From: Leucobacter celer subsp. astrifaciens
GTDB lineage: Bacteria > Actinomycetota > Actinomycetes > Actinomycetales > Microbacteriaceae
DNA: 64,000 bases
Direction: 5' to 3'
NCBI RefSeq assembly: GCF_001273835.1
Contig: NZ_JHEI01000133.1
Coordinates: forward strand, 248,001-312,000
The translations under genes were made by a program, and so were the position numbers. Shown one piece after another: positions 16,688 to 25,389 of the stretch. Under the pieces are notes generated by a model. That model was not told where the DNA came from. It saw nothing but the letters and a program-made list of their open reading frames with translations, and ran no database searches. Within the stretch, counting starts at the first letter, position 1. Each line of letters begins with the position of its first letter.

Positions 16688-18115
16688 TCAGTCGAGCTCG
16701 ATCTCCATGCCGCCGTGCGCGAGGATCCAGTCGGGGGTGGGGTTCTCGGGCAGCTCAGGCGCCGACTGCAGCAGCTTCTCGCGCTCCTTGTCGTGCTCCT
16801 TCTCGTCGTCGGGCTTCGGCACGATGTCCTCGTTCGGGCACTTCACGGGGTAGGCGAATCCGTGCAGCTGCTCGGCGGCGTAGGTCATGTTGGTCTCGTC
16901 CGTCCACGATTCCGAGAGCGGGAGCATGTAGCTCGTGTCGTTGATACGCACGATGCGCTTCTCTTCGACGATCTCGAAGCTGCCGCTGACGTGCAGGTTT
17001 GACTCCTGCCCGTAGAGGATGCTCGCCCATCCCCAGACGACCGGAACGTCGATGCTGGCCTTGTACGTGTGCTCGAGTTCCCAGGCGCGGCTGTACTTGG
17101 CCTCGATGGCGAGCGCGAGTTTTTCCGGGTTGCCGATGGTGAGCGTGGCCGAACCCGCGAGCTTGTGCTCGAGCTTGTGCTCGACCCCCTTCGACCACTT
17201 GTGACGCGCGTTCTCCTCGCGGCTGGGGCCGCAATTCTGGTAGCTGTGCAGAACGTGCCAGTGGGCCCGATCCTGCGTCTTGACCTCCTGCTTCGTCGAG
17301 ATGAACCGGCAGGTGGGCTCGTTCTTCGAGCATTTCTCCGTGAGCAGCTGCTCCGCCTCGGCTTGGTCGGTGATGACCACGGTCGGCTTCTCGTAGAGCG
17401 TGATCTTCGGCTTCGGGTTGAGGCCGTGCCCCTTGTCGGCGGTCCACTCGGCCTTGCAGGCGTAGCGCGAGCGCGTCTGCGGTTTCCAGGTGCGGGCGTC
17501 GAGGATCGAGCATGCGACGGTGTTATCGCCGATGGTGGGGATCTTCGTGTGTGTCCACAGCAGATCTTTCGAGCCGTCGATCGTGAAGTTCGCTTGGATC
17601 TCGGCGGCTCCGAGCACGTCGCCCTGGAAGCACCAGTTCCCGGCATTGTTCGCTGCGATCCGGTCGGGGATTGTCGACCACGATGCGTTGTACCCGCGGC
17701 AGCCGCCGCCCGTGACGTCGGCGCCGAACTTCGCCAGCCCGGGCAGGGTCTGCACGGTCATAGCGGCGCGCGGCCCGAGCTTCTGGTCGCCCGACTGAGG
17801 TGCGGGCTCCTCGGCTGAGGCCGACTGTACCGCCGGGAGCACCGCATCCGCGGGGATGTCGTCACCGGTGGTGGAGATCTCGCCGCCCGCCTCGGCGCTG
17901 GAGGTCGCCGAGGACATCGGCTCGATGGTGGCGGGGTCGGGCGCCTGCGGAATCTCGCTCGCGTCGACACTCGATTCGTCGCCGACGGCCTTCGTGCTCT
18001 GCGCGAGAGTGTCGGGCGAACAGCCGACGGCGCCGATCGCGACGGTCAGCGAGAGGGCGATCGCGCCGATCCAGCTGCTTCGACTTCGGACGCGTGTGCG
18101 GGTCTTCGGGGTCAT
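16688..18115 (-). CDS. lipoprotein of unknown function (paralog 1)
   Basis: This 475-aa secreted protein has a lipobox (AIGAVGC) at the end of the signal peptide, so it is probably anchored to the outer face of the membrane. After a Ser/Ala/Glu-rich spacer it has a Cys-rich globular region with the shared motifs CSILDxxTWK, GHGxNPxPK, HWxxLxSYxNC and WGWA. The region around WGWA alternates polar and hydrophobic residues, as in amphipathic beta-hairpins. It is homologous along most of its length to the adjacent 18211-19653 protein. ATG 18115 follows CAGGAGCC. I recognise no named family; a wall-binding or aerolysin-like beta protein is only a guess. Confidence 0.75.
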   Translation of the reverse strand: MTPKTRTRVRSRSSWIGAIALSLTVAIGAVGCSPDTLAQSTKAVGDESSVDASEIPQAPDPATIEPMSSATSSAEAGGEISTTGDDIPADAVLPAVQSASAEEPAPQSGDQKLGPRAAMTVQTLPGLAKFGADVTGGGCRGYNASWSTIPDRIAANNAGNWCFQGDVLGAAEIQANFTIDGSKDLLWTHTKIPTIGDNTVACSILDARTWKPQTRSRYACKAEWTADKGHGLNPKPKITLYEKPTVVITDQAEAEQLLTEKCSKNEPTCRFISTKQEVKTQDRAHWHVLHSYQNCGPSREENARHKWSKGVEHKLEHKLAGSATLTIGNPEKLALAIEAKYSRAWELEHTYKASIDVPVVWGWASILYGQESNLHVSGSFEIVEEKRIVRINDTSYMLPLSESWTDETNMTYAAEQLHGFAYPVKCPNEDIVPKPDDEKEHDKEREKLLQSAPELPENPTPDWILAHGGMEIELD

Positions 18116-18210
18116 TTCGGCTCCTGGGTGACGATGGTGGGACGAGGTGCGCCGGTCGGTGGGTGCGCAGGGCTGCGCGGCTTCGCTGCCCTGCGGTGTG
18201 AACCGGCGCC

Positions 18211-19653
18211 TCATGGCTTCGCCGGGATCTCGGTGTACACGCCGCCGTGGGCGAGCAACCAGTCGGCGCCGGGGGAGGGGGAACCCGAGACGTACGGAGG
18301 GTTGCTCTGCAGCACCTGATCGCGCTGCGGATCCGAGAGGGTCTCAGCGCCGGCCTTCGGCACCAGCTCGTCGTTGGGGCAGACGACGGGGTATGCGAGA
18401 GCGCCCGTGGTCTGCGGCTCGATCACGTTGCCGCCTTCATCCGTCCAAGACGTGTTGAGGGGCAGATGGAAGTCGGCATCGTTGATCTGGTAGGTGGCCG
18501 TTGGGGTTGACACGGTGAACTGGCCGACGATGTGCAGATAGGCCTCCTGTGAGTAGAACCAGTTGGCCCAGCCCCACGGCACCGGCTGCTCGATCTCGGC
18601 AGAGTACTTGTAGGCAGCGCTCCACATGTGCTCGTACTCGGCCTTGACCTCGAGGTTCACCGCGTGAGGCTTCCCGCCGGCGACCATGGCTGAAAAGCCG
18701 AGCGAGTCCGTCTGCTTGTGTACGACCTCGTCTTCCCAGAGGTGCTTGCCGTTCTCCGTGCGCGATGAGCTGCAGTTGTCGAAGTAGCTGAGCAGGCGCC
18801 AGTGTGACTCGTCGGGCTTGACGACCTCCTGCGTGGTGGCCTTGAACTTGCACTCGGGCTGCCCGTCGGCGCAGTACTCCTTGAGAATGCGCTGGGCTTC
18901 GGCCGAATCTTCGAGCACGACGAGCTTCTTCTTGTCGGTGAAGCGCACCTTCGGCATCGGGTTCCAGCCGTGACCACCGTCCTGCAGCCAGCGTGCGTCG
19001 CAGGCCCAGTTCGACTTGGTGTTGGTCTTCCAGGTCTTGGGGTCGATGATGGAGCACTGCAGAATGTTGTCGCCCCAGTCGGGCACCTTCACGTACACCC
19101 AGGCCAGATCGGTGGTGCCGGGCAGGGTGTAGGTGACCTCGAGTTCGGGGTCGCCCTTCTCCTCGAGACAGGATCGGCTGATCCCGCCGGCTTTCACCTT
19201 CTCGACCACCATCGGCTCGTGGAAGCCGACGGTGGCTCCGCCCTGGGAGTGGTCCACGCACTCGTAGCGCTTGTCCTTGTTGGGTTTGTTCTTGTAGGTC
19301 TCGCCGCGCTTCGCGATGTCGCCATCGGGGCTCGCGACCGTCAGGTGGATGCGGGGCAGGCGAGTCTCCTCGTGCGCATCGCTCGTCAGCAGACCTTCGC
19401 CGGCCGCGACGGTGCCCGCTTCCTCCCCGTCGGGAAACTCCTGCGGCGTCACCAGCTCGCCGAGCGGCTCGATCGTGCCGACCAGGCTGGTCGGATCTGA
19501 TTCACCGCCGCCGACCGCCTTGCCGGTCTGCGCCAGATCGCCGGCTGTGCAACCCACCACGGTGAGCGCTGCCGCGAGCGCGAAGGCGGTGACGCCGCTC
19601 CAGCGCAGTGCCTGACGCGCTGCGTGCGGATGTCTGGACGCTCGTATCGTCAT
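18211..19653 (-). CDS. lipoprotein of unknown function (paralog 2)
   Basis: This 480-aa protein is the upstream paralog of the preceding lipoprotein. It has a lipobox (LTVVGC), then the same KAVG segment, an acidic spacer and the same Cys-containing core motifs (CSIIDPKTWK, GHGWNPMPK, HWRLLSYFDNC, WGWANW). The cysteines recur at equivalent places, which suggests conserved disulfides outside the cell. The ATG at 19653 follows AAGGGAG. The two genes are 95 bases apart and probably co-transcribed. Two TGCA-N5-TGCA sites lie just upstream. Confidence 0.75.
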   Translation of the reverse strand: MTIRASRHPHAARQALRWSGVTAFALAAALTVVGCTAGDLAQTGKAVGGGESDPTSLVGTIEPLGELVTPQEFPDGEEAGTVAAGEGLLTSDAHEETRLPRIHLTVASPDGDIAKRGETYKNKPNKDKRYECVDHSQGGATVGFHEPMVVEKVKAGGISRSCLEEKGDPELEVTYTLPGTTDLAWVYVKVPDWGDNILQCSIIDPKTWKTNTKSNWACDARWLQDGGHGWNPMPKVRFTDKKKLVVLEDSAEAQRILKEYCADGQPECKFKATTQEVVKPDESHWRLLSYFDNCSSSRTENGKHLWEDEVVHKQTDSLGFSAMVAGGKPHAVNLEVKAEYEHMWSAAYKYSAEIEQPVPWGWANWFYSQEAYLHIVGQFTVSTPTATYQINDADFHLPLNTSWTDEGGNVIEPQTTGALAYPVVCPNDELVPKAGAETLSDPQRDQVLQSNPPYVSGSPSPGADWLLAHGGVYTEIPAKP

Positions 19654-19677
19654 GTTCGACTCCCTTACTGCCATGAC

Positions 19678-19716
19678 TGCATAAATTGCATCAGAGGGAG
19701 TATTGCATGCTTTGCA
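19678..19716. promoter_or_regulatory. paired TGCA-N5-TGCA operators at lipoprotein promoter
   Basis: Two sites with identical geometry, TGCA-TAAAT-TGCA (19678-19690) and TGCA-TGCTT-TGCA (19704-19716), are 26 bases apart start to start. They lie between the lipoprotein start (19653) and the end of the second TetR gene (19747). The region is unusually AT-rich for this genome, as expected for a regulated promoter. Confidence 0.65.
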
Positions 19717-19746
19717 TTAAATTAGCAAGAGGATCTTCGCCTCCCG

Positions 19747-20430
19747 CTACAGCTGGCCGCGGGTGAGGCGCGTCGCGAACTCCACGATCAGACTGTTCGC
19801 CGTCGCATCGGAGGGCAGCGGCTCGCCGGTGAGCGAGAGTCGAGCGGTGAAGATCGGCGCCATGCACGCGGCGAAGACCGCGGTGGCTCGGGCCTGCGGG
19901 ATCCGGGAATCCGGTGGGAAATCACCGCGCTCGGCGGCGTCGGCGGCGATGCGATCCTGGGCCTGCATCCAGGCGTGCATCATGTAGCCGGCTACCTCCG
20001 GCGGGCCGGCGACCAGGCCCAGCGCCGACGGCGGCGACTCCGCCACGTTGCCGTACGAGCGGTCCACCCACCCGTCCTCGGTCATCGCGCGCAGTGATGC
20101 GGCGACCGCCTCGGCGATGGGTTCGTCGACCGGGCGGGCGAGAATGCCGTCGACGAGGGTGTCGAGCCAGTCGTCGAAGTAGCTGAGCAGGATCGCCGCC
20201 TTGGAGGGGAAGTGCGTGTAAATGGTGCGCACCGCGACGTCGGCGGCCTCCGAGATGTCCTCGACCGAGGTCTCGAGGTAGCCCTTCTCGGCGAAGAGCC
20301 GGTTCGCCGCGTCGGTGATGCGGGCGCGGGTGCGCGCTTTTCTGCGGGTGTGGCGGGACTGCGGCACCGGAGCGTTCGGTGGGGCGGGGTCTCGGGGTGA
20401 GTCGTTGGGATGCGGGGAATCGGGCATCAT
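19747..20430 (-). CDS. TetR-family regulator (paralog 2)
   Basis: This 227-aa protein has an N-terminal basic segment and a TetR HTH (about 30-80; VEDISEAADVAVRTIYTHFP). The C-terminal ligand domain is similar to that of the TetR at 15880 over PVDEPIAEAV. The ATG at 20430 (AAAGG in front) or the next ATG at 20427 is preferred to the GTG at 20436. With its paralog it brackets the two lipoproteins, and both TetR genes carry TGCA sites in their upstream regions. Joint control of the lipoprotein operon is inferred. Confidence 0.8.
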   Translation of the reverse strand: MMPDSPHPNDSPRDPAPPNAPVPQSRHTRRKARTRARITDAANRLFAEKGYLETSVEDISEAADVAVRTIYTHFPSKAAILLSYFDDWLDTLVDGILARPVDEPIAEAVAASLRAMTEDGWVDRSYGNVAESPPSALGLVAGPPEVAGYMMHAWMQAQDRIAADAAERGDFPPDSRIPQARATAVFAACMAPIFTARLSLTGEPLPSDATANSLIVEFATRLTRGQL

Positions 20431-20445
20431 CGGCACCTTTCTCGA

Positions 20446-20498
20446 TGCATCAGGGCAAATAATGCAGCTATGCTAGTTACAGCATTCTTGCATGAAGT
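20446..20498. promoter_or_regulatory. TGCA-type operator cluster upstream of tetR 20430
   Basis: This AT-rich stretch contains GGCA-AATAA-TGCA (20454-20466), one mismatch from the TGCA-N5-TGCA consensus. It also holds weaker half-sites such as TGCATCAGGGCA and AGCATTCTTGCA. It lies between tetR (minus) and the DUF6790 gene (plus) and may affect both. Confidence 0.5.
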
Positions 20499-20582
20499 GC
20501 GCGATTCCGTTCCCCGATGCGTACCGGGTCGGTCGCGGGGCCCGCACTCTCCCGACGAACTTCGCAGAAAGGCGCAACACCC

Positions 20583-21152
20583 ATGGAAGAACTCATCGGC
20601 GGCATCATCGCCTTCACTCTCAAGAACTTCACCCTGACGTTCTTCCTCGTGGGCATCGTCGTCGCGGCGATCGTGGTCCTGGCGAAGCGCCCCGATCGGC
20701 ACGGGATCTTCGCGACCTTCCTCAACTGGTTCCTGTTCTTCGCGATCGGCGTCACCTACTTCTTCAACGGCATCATGCACACCGTGTTCGGCGACCTCTC
20801 GGCCTCGCTGATCGGGTGGGAGAACAACGGCTTCCAGGCCGAGGTCGGGTTCGCGAGCATCGGCGTCGCGATCGTCGGCCTCATCGCGTTCCCCCAGCGC
20901 ATGCCGTTCAGCCTGAAGTTCGCCGCGCTCGTCGGTCCGGCCTGCTTCCTCTGGGGCGCCGCCGGCACACACATCGTCGACATCATCACCACCGGCAACA
21001 TGTCGAGCCACAACGCCGGCCTGATCCTCTACAGTGACATCATCACGCCGATCATCGGTTTCGTGCTCTGGGGCTGCGCCTTCGCGACGCGAGACCGCGG
21101 TCGGGATCGCATCCGTCCCGAGGAGCCCGTCGCCCATGCCGCACTCGCGTAG
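20583..21152 (+). CDS. DUF6790-like multi-pass membrane protein
   Basis: This 189-aa protein has five or six membrane helices spread over its length and a short polar C-terminus. The sequence around FFNGIMHTVFGD and the overall pattern fit the uncharacterised DUF6790 family; I am moderately sure of that name. The ATG at 20583 follows AGAAAGG at a rather long spacing. The beta-lactamase-like gene that follows starts 17 bases before its stop, so the two are coupled. Confidence 0.7.
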   Translation: MEELIGGIIAFTLKNFTLTFFLVGIVVAAIVVLAKRPDRHGIFATFLNWFLFFAIGVTYFFNGIMHTVFGDLSASLIGWENNGFQAEVGFASIGVAIVGLIAFPQRMPFSLKFAALVGPACFLWGAAGTHIVDIITTGNMSSHNAGLILYSDIITPIIGFVLWGCAFATRDRGRDRIRPEEPVAHAALA

Positions 21153-22758
21153 CCGTTTCGCCGCACGACTCGGGGCGGTCACCGCCCTCGCACTGCTGAC
21201 GACGGGGTGCACGTCGCCGGCCGAACCGGCGGAACCGCCTCGTATCGAGGTCGGCGTCGGCGACACCCCCGGCCAGGATGTCATCGCGCTGCCGGACACG
21301 CTCGACGCTCAGATCGAGCGCGCCCTCGTCGCGCTGCCGGGCATCGCCGAGCACGCGCTCGAGCAGTCCGGCGTGCCCGGCATGGCGGTCGCCGTCGTGC
21401 ACGGCGACGACGTTCTGTTCGCCGAGGGGTACGGCGTGCGCGAGATCGGCACCGACCTGGCGGTGGCGCCCGACACCGTTTTCCAGATCGCCTCGCTCTC
21501 CAAGCCGCTCTCGGCGACCGGAGTGGCGGCGGCGATCGGGGAGAGCGGCGGCGCGTTGGACTGGGAGACTCCGATCCATGACCTGCTGCCCGACTTCGCG
21601 CTCTCCGATCCGGTGGTCACGGAGCACGCGACCGTCGGCGATGCTTTCAGCCACCGCACGGGGCTCGCCACCGGGGCCGGCGACGATCTCGAGGATCTCG
21701 GCTACGACCGTGCGGCGATCCTCGATCGTCTCGATCAGCAGCCGCTCGGCGCCTTCCGCACGAGCTATCACTACTCCAACTTCGGGCTCACGGTGGGGGC
21801 CGAAGCCGTCGCGGCCTCGCGCGACGAGCCGTGGGAAGACCTGATGGATGAGCTGGTCTTCGAGCCGCTCGGCATGACCTCGACCTCGGCGCGGCACGAT
21901 GACTTCGTCTCCCACGATGATCGCGCGCTGCTGCACGCCCTCGAGGGAGGGACGTTCGTCGCCGCTTACGACCGGGATCCCGACCCGCAGTCGCCGGCCG
22001 GCGGCGTCTCCTCGACGGTCGCCGATCTCGCGCGATGGATGCGGATGCTGCTCGCGGACGGCGAGCTGGACGGGACGCGGATCGCGGATCCCGCGGCGCT
22101 CACGGCGGCCATGACGCCGCAGACGGTGTCGGGCACCGGTCCCGGACTGAACGGGCGCCCCGCGCACTACGGCTTCGGTTTCAACGCCTCGCCGCAGGTG
22201 AGCGGACGCATGGCGATCTCCCACTCGGGGGCCTTCGTGCTGGGGGCGGCCACCAACTTCCAGATCGTGCCCGATCTCGACCTCGGCATCGTGGTACTCA
22301 CCAACGGGGCTCCGGTGGGGCTGCCGGAGGCCGTCACGGCGCAGTTCCTCGATCTGGTGCAATACGGGCACACGACGCGCGACTGGGTCTCCGACGCCGC
22401 GGGCTTCTTCGCGGGCTACACGGCTCCCACCGGCGATCTCGCCGGAGCGGACCGCCCCGCCGATCCGTCGGCCCCTCCCGCCGCCGAGAGCCTCGTCGGC
22501 ACCTACGACAACCCCTACTTCGGCCCGCTCATCGTCGAGTCCGACGGAGACGGCCTGCGTGCACGACTCGGCCCCGCGGGCGGCGCCGAGCTCGCGCTCG
22601 AGCCGTGGGACGGAGCGACCTTCGCCTACTCGCCCAGCAGCGAGAGCGCCCCGTTCGGGTCCCTGGCGAGCGCCGTCTTCGCACCGGGTGACGGGGGATC
22701 GGTGCGCCTCGCCTCCTTCGACGAGCAGGGCCTCGGCACCTGGACGCGCCGGGGATAG
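21136..22758 (+). CDS. serine beta-lactamase-fold lipoprotein
   Basis: This 540-aa hydrolase has a lipoprotein signal with the lipidated Cys at residue 25 (LLTTGC), so it acts outside the membrane. The active-site motifs are S120-L-S-K123, Y213-S-N and H363-S-G. This is the class C beta-lactamase/D-aminopeptidase/esterase fold. About 70 extra residues at the C-terminus form a small beta domain often seen in these proteins. The gene overlaps the upstream DUF6790 gene. It is distinct in sequence from the membrane-anchored relative at 2359-4161. The substrate is unknown. Confidence 0.85.
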   Translation: MPHSRSRFAARLGAVTALALLTTGCTSPAEPAEPPRIEVGVGDTPGQDVIALPDTLDAQIERALVALPGIAEHALEQSGVPGMAVAVVHGDDVLFAEGYGVREIGTDLAVAPDTVFQIASLSKPLSATGVAAAIGESGGALDWETPIHDLLPDFALSDPVVTEHATVGDAFSHRTGLATGAGDDLEDLGYDRAAILDRLDQQPLGAFRTSYHYSNFGLTVGAEAVAASRDEPWEDLMDELVFEPLGMTSTSARHDDFVSHDDRALLHALEGGTFVAAYDRDPDPQSPAGGVSSTVADLARWMRMLLADGELDGTRIADPAALTAAMTPQTVSGTGPGLNGRPAHYGFGFNASPQVSGRMAISHSGAFVLGAATNFQIVPDLDLGIVVLTNGAPVGLPEAVTAQFLDLVQYGHTTRDWVSDAAGFFAGYTAPTGDLAGADRPADPSAPPAAESLVGTYDNPYFGPLIVESDGDGLRARLGPAGGAELALEPWDGATFAYSPSSESAPFGSLASAVFAPGDGGSVRLASFDEQGLGTWTRRG

Positions 22759-22764
22759 CGGCTC

Positions 22765-23436
22765 GTGCGGGAGCGGGGCGCGCAGCCCGGCGCGCGTGCG
22801 GCCGTCGGCGAGGGGGAGCGCGGGAACGAGGCCGAGCGCGGGAACGAGGCCGAGGACGGTGGAACCCGACGCCTCGCGTGGGGCGGAGCCGGGACCATGG
22901 TCGCCGTCGTCGCGGCGCTGATCGTCGCTCCCCTGCTGCTGGAGGCGTTCGCCCCGGAACCGTCCGAGGATCGCATCGGCGTGTACGAACGCGTCGAGTT
23001 CCAGGAGGCCGGTGCCGACGGGCCGGTGCTCGCCGGACTCATCGCGCCCGCGGGCTGGTCCTGGGCGGGCGGGCGTCAGACCGGTCCGTATGCGGCGCCC
23101 GGTGACGCGGCGATCGTCTCGGTGTCGCTGCGCACCGACGTCGCCGATCCCGAGACCCTCCTGCGGGAGTCCCTCCCGGTCGGAGCGTCGGCGCTGCGGG
23201 TCGAGACGTCGCTCACCGGCTCGGGGCTCGACCTGTACTCGGTCGAGCACGACCTCGCGGCCGGCGATAATCCGTCGCTCGCCATCGCGCTCTGCACTCG
23301 TTCCGGACCGACGCACTGCGTGCTCGTGGATGCGGTCTTCACCGATGCCGTTCTCGACGGGGGCGGTGACGATCGGCGCGAGCGGACGCTGGCCGAGCTG
23401 CACCGCATGCTCGACAGCGTGGAGTTGCTCCCGTGA
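22765..23436 (+). CDS. hypothetical single-pass membrane protein, 223 aa
   Basis: I recognise no family. The N-terminus is hydrophilic and contains a short tandem repeat (ERGNEAERGNEAE), followed by one membrane helix (about 42-62) and an extracellular mixed alpha/beta domain of about 155 residues with two Cys (CTRSGPTHC) that may pair. The GTG start at 22765 lies six bases after the previous stop, and the stop overlaps the next start (GTGA). It is therefore the middle gene of a coupled operon. Confidence 0.65.
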   Translation: MRERGAQPGARAAVGEGERGNEAERGNEAEDGGTRRLAWGGAGTMVAVVAALIVAPLLLEAFAPEPSEDRIGVYERVEFQEAGADGPVLAGLIAPAGWSWAGGRQTGPYAAPGDAAIVSVSLRTDVADPETLLRESLPVGASALRVETSLTGSGLDLYSVEHDLAAGDNPSLAIALCTRSGPTHCVLVDAVFTDAVLDGGGDDRRERTLAELHRMLDSVELLP

Positions 23437-24305
23437 GGCCGATCCCGAGCGCGGTCCGTGGGCCGAGCGGGCGCGCGCCGGGGCTCTGGCAGCCCGAGCA
23501 CCCCGTCTTCTGGGTGATGCTCGTCGGCCTGCTCGTCTGCGCGCCGCTGCAGCTGCTGGCGTTCGCCGCGCAGGAGCCGTCCGCCGTGTCGATGGGGGTC
23601 GCGGGCCTGACCGCCGCCGTGCAGCTCGCGGCGCTCTGGCTGGTCGCGCGGGCGGTGTCGCGCGGCCGCGGGCGACCGGTCGCGCTGCGGCTCATAGCGC
23701 TCGCCTGGGGGCTCACGGTGGTCCCCGTGGTCGCCGTCCTCGCGAACTCCCACTACTTCGCCGCGCTGCGATCCCTCGGCCTGCACAGCCTCGCGGCATC
23801 GATCGCGGCGCCGCTCGACGAGGACCTGCTGCGCGCGGTCGGTGTGCTCGGCGTGCTGCTCCTCGCTTCGCGCGAGCGCATCACCGCGCTGGACGGGGCG
23901 ATCTACGGGGTGCTCGTCGGCGCCGGATTCGAGATCGCGGAGAACCTCATCTACCTGCTCGACGCCCACGACCTCGACGGAGTCGTGCGCATGAGCCTCA
24001 TCCGCACCGGCATCGGCTTCGGCCTCCACGCGCTGTGGACCGGGATCGCGGGCGCCGCGCTGGCCGCCTGCCTCGCGCGGTACCGGGCGGGAATGCCGGC
24101 GCGGTGGTGGCTGATCCTGCTCGGGATCCTCGGCCCCATGGCGCTGCACGCGCTCTGGGACGCCCCCGCCCCGTCCGTCGATCCGCGCGCGAAGGCCGGG
24201 GTGCTGATCGCGGTGTACGCGGTGACGCTGGCGGGATTCATCGCGGCGGTGGTGCTGGCGCGGCGGAGCGAGGCGGCCGCGGCGGTGCCGGCTGCTGCTG
24301 CGTGA
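23433..24305 (+). CDS. PrsW-family intramembrane metalloprotease-like protein
   Basis: This 290-aa protein has about eight membrane helices. It carries the PrsW-type motifs GFEIAENLIY (FExxEN-like) and two membrane histidines (FGLHALWTG and ALHALWD). The first PrsW motif, normally EExxK, is here DEDLLR, which keeps acidic residues but changes the basic one. PrsW proteins cleave membrane anti-sigma factors in other bacteria; activity here is not certain. It starts with GTG overlapping the upstream stop. Its last 68 bases overlap the convergent agmatine-deiminase-like gene. Confidence 0.75.
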   Translation: MRPIPSAVRGPSGRAPGLWQPEHPVFWVMLVGLLVCAPLQLLAFAAQEPSAVSMGVAGLTAAVQLAALWLVARAVSRGRGRPVALRLIALAWGLTVVPVVAVLANSHYFAALRSLGLHSLAASIAAPLDEDLLRAVGVLGVLLLASRERITALDGAIYGVLVGAGFEIAENLIYLLDAHDLDGVVRMSLIRTGIGFGLHALWTGIAGAALAACLARYRAGMPARWWLILLGILGPMALHALWDAPAPSVDPRAKAGVLIAVYAVTLAGFIAAVVLARRSEAAAAVPAAAA

Positions 24306-25389
24306 TGCAGTGGATGCCTCCGCCCAGCGCGAAGATCGGGCGGGCGTCGATCCCGATCACCCGGCGCCCGGGGTAGGCGTCGCGGAGGACGGATACTGCC
24401 TCGGCGTCAGCCGGATCCTCGAAGGTGCACGCGATGACCGCGCCGTTCACGAGCGCGTGGTTCACGTACGTGTAGTCCACCCACCCCGTCCGGTCGCGCA
24501 GCGTGCGCGGAGCCGGCAGGTCGATCACGGTCAGCGGGCGGTCCCGCGCATCCCGCTCCCGCGAGAACCGGCTGCGCAGCGCACGGGAGAGGCGATGGTC
24601 GGGGTGCGCGGGATCCCGCTGCGCGTGCAGCAGCACGGTGCCGGGCTCGCTGAAGCTCGCGACCATGTCGATGTGGCCGCGGGTGCCGAGCGGGCCGTAA
24701 TCCCGGTGCAGGCCGCGCTCGACCCAGATCGCCGTCTCGGCGCCGATCGTGCGGGCGAGCTCCCGCTCGACGTCGGCGCGGGTCCAGCCCGGGTTGCGGC
24801 GCGGATCGAGCTGCACCGTCTCGGTGACGAGCACCGTACCGGCGCCGTCGACGTGGATGCCTCCGCCCTCGTTCACCATCGAGGAGCGCAGCAGGTCGGT
24901 TCCCGCGGCGGCGGCGACGCGGGCCGCGACCTCGTTGTCGGCCCGGGTGCCGGCGAGGTCGAGCCCGCCCCAGGCGTTGAACTCCCAGCTCACCGCCGTG
25001 AGCCGGCCCGACTCCGCCGCGACGACGAAGCTCGGCCCGCTGTCGCGCATCCAGGCGTCGTCGACGGGGGTCACGAGCTGCTCGACCCCGGCCGAGAGGT
25101 GCTTCCGGGCCGAGTCCCGATGCGCGGGGTCGACGAGCACGGTGACGGGCTGGAACTCGCGGATGGTGTTCGCGACCGTTGCCCAGGCCCGCCACACGGA
25201 GTCGCGAGGGGCGTGGGAGCCGTCGAGCATGTAGTCGGCCGCCGGCCAGGCCATCCACGTGCGGGTCTGGGGTGCGCCCTCGTGCGGCATGCGGTACGCC
25301 GGGGGAGCGGAGGGGGTTGCGGAGTAGGCTGCGTCGGGGGCTCGGCCCGAGGGGAGCGCGGTGGCGGGGAGCGCGGCCGGGGGGATCAC
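24238..25389 (-). CDS. agmatine deiminase / peptidylarginine deiminase family protein
   Basis: This protein has up to 383 aa. The conserved core runs from RMPHEGAPQTRTWMAWP (about 33) to the catalytic motif GGGIHC with Cys at about 361. The intermediate segments DDAWMRDSGP, NEGGGIHVD and RGHIDM are typical of the family that converts agmatine to N-carbamoylputrescine. The GTG at 25389 overlaps the EamA stop (GTGA). The ATG inside YRMPHEG would give a more usual length, so the first 33 residues are doubtful. The 22-residue Pro/Ala tail after the active-site Cys overlaps the convergent PrsW gene. It is co-transcribed with the exporter upstream. Confidence 0.85.
   Translation of the reverse strand: MIPPAALPATALPSGRAPDAAYSATPSAPPAYRMPHEGAPQTRTWMAWPAADYMLDGSHAPRDSVWRAWATVANTIREFQPVTVLVDPAHRDSARKHLSAGVEQLVTPVDDAWMRDSGPSFVVAAESGRLTAVSWEFNAWGGLDLAGTRADNEVAARVAAAAGTDLLRSSMVNEGGGIHVDGAGTVLVTETVQLDPRRNPGWTRADVERELARTIGAETAIWVERGLHRDYGPLGTRGHIDMVASFSEPGTVLLHAQRDPAHPDHRLSRALRSRFSRERDARDRPLTVIDLPAPRTLRDRTGWVDYTYVNHALVNGAVIACTFEDPADAEAVSVLRDAYPGRRVIGIDARPIFALGGGIHCITQQQPAPPRPPRSAAPAPPPR

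Noticed and set aside
21052-23403. 783-aa open frame antisense to the beta-lactamase-like lipoprotein gene
   Set aside because: The plus strand has signal peptide and active-site motifs; the antisense frame has shadow-type composition.
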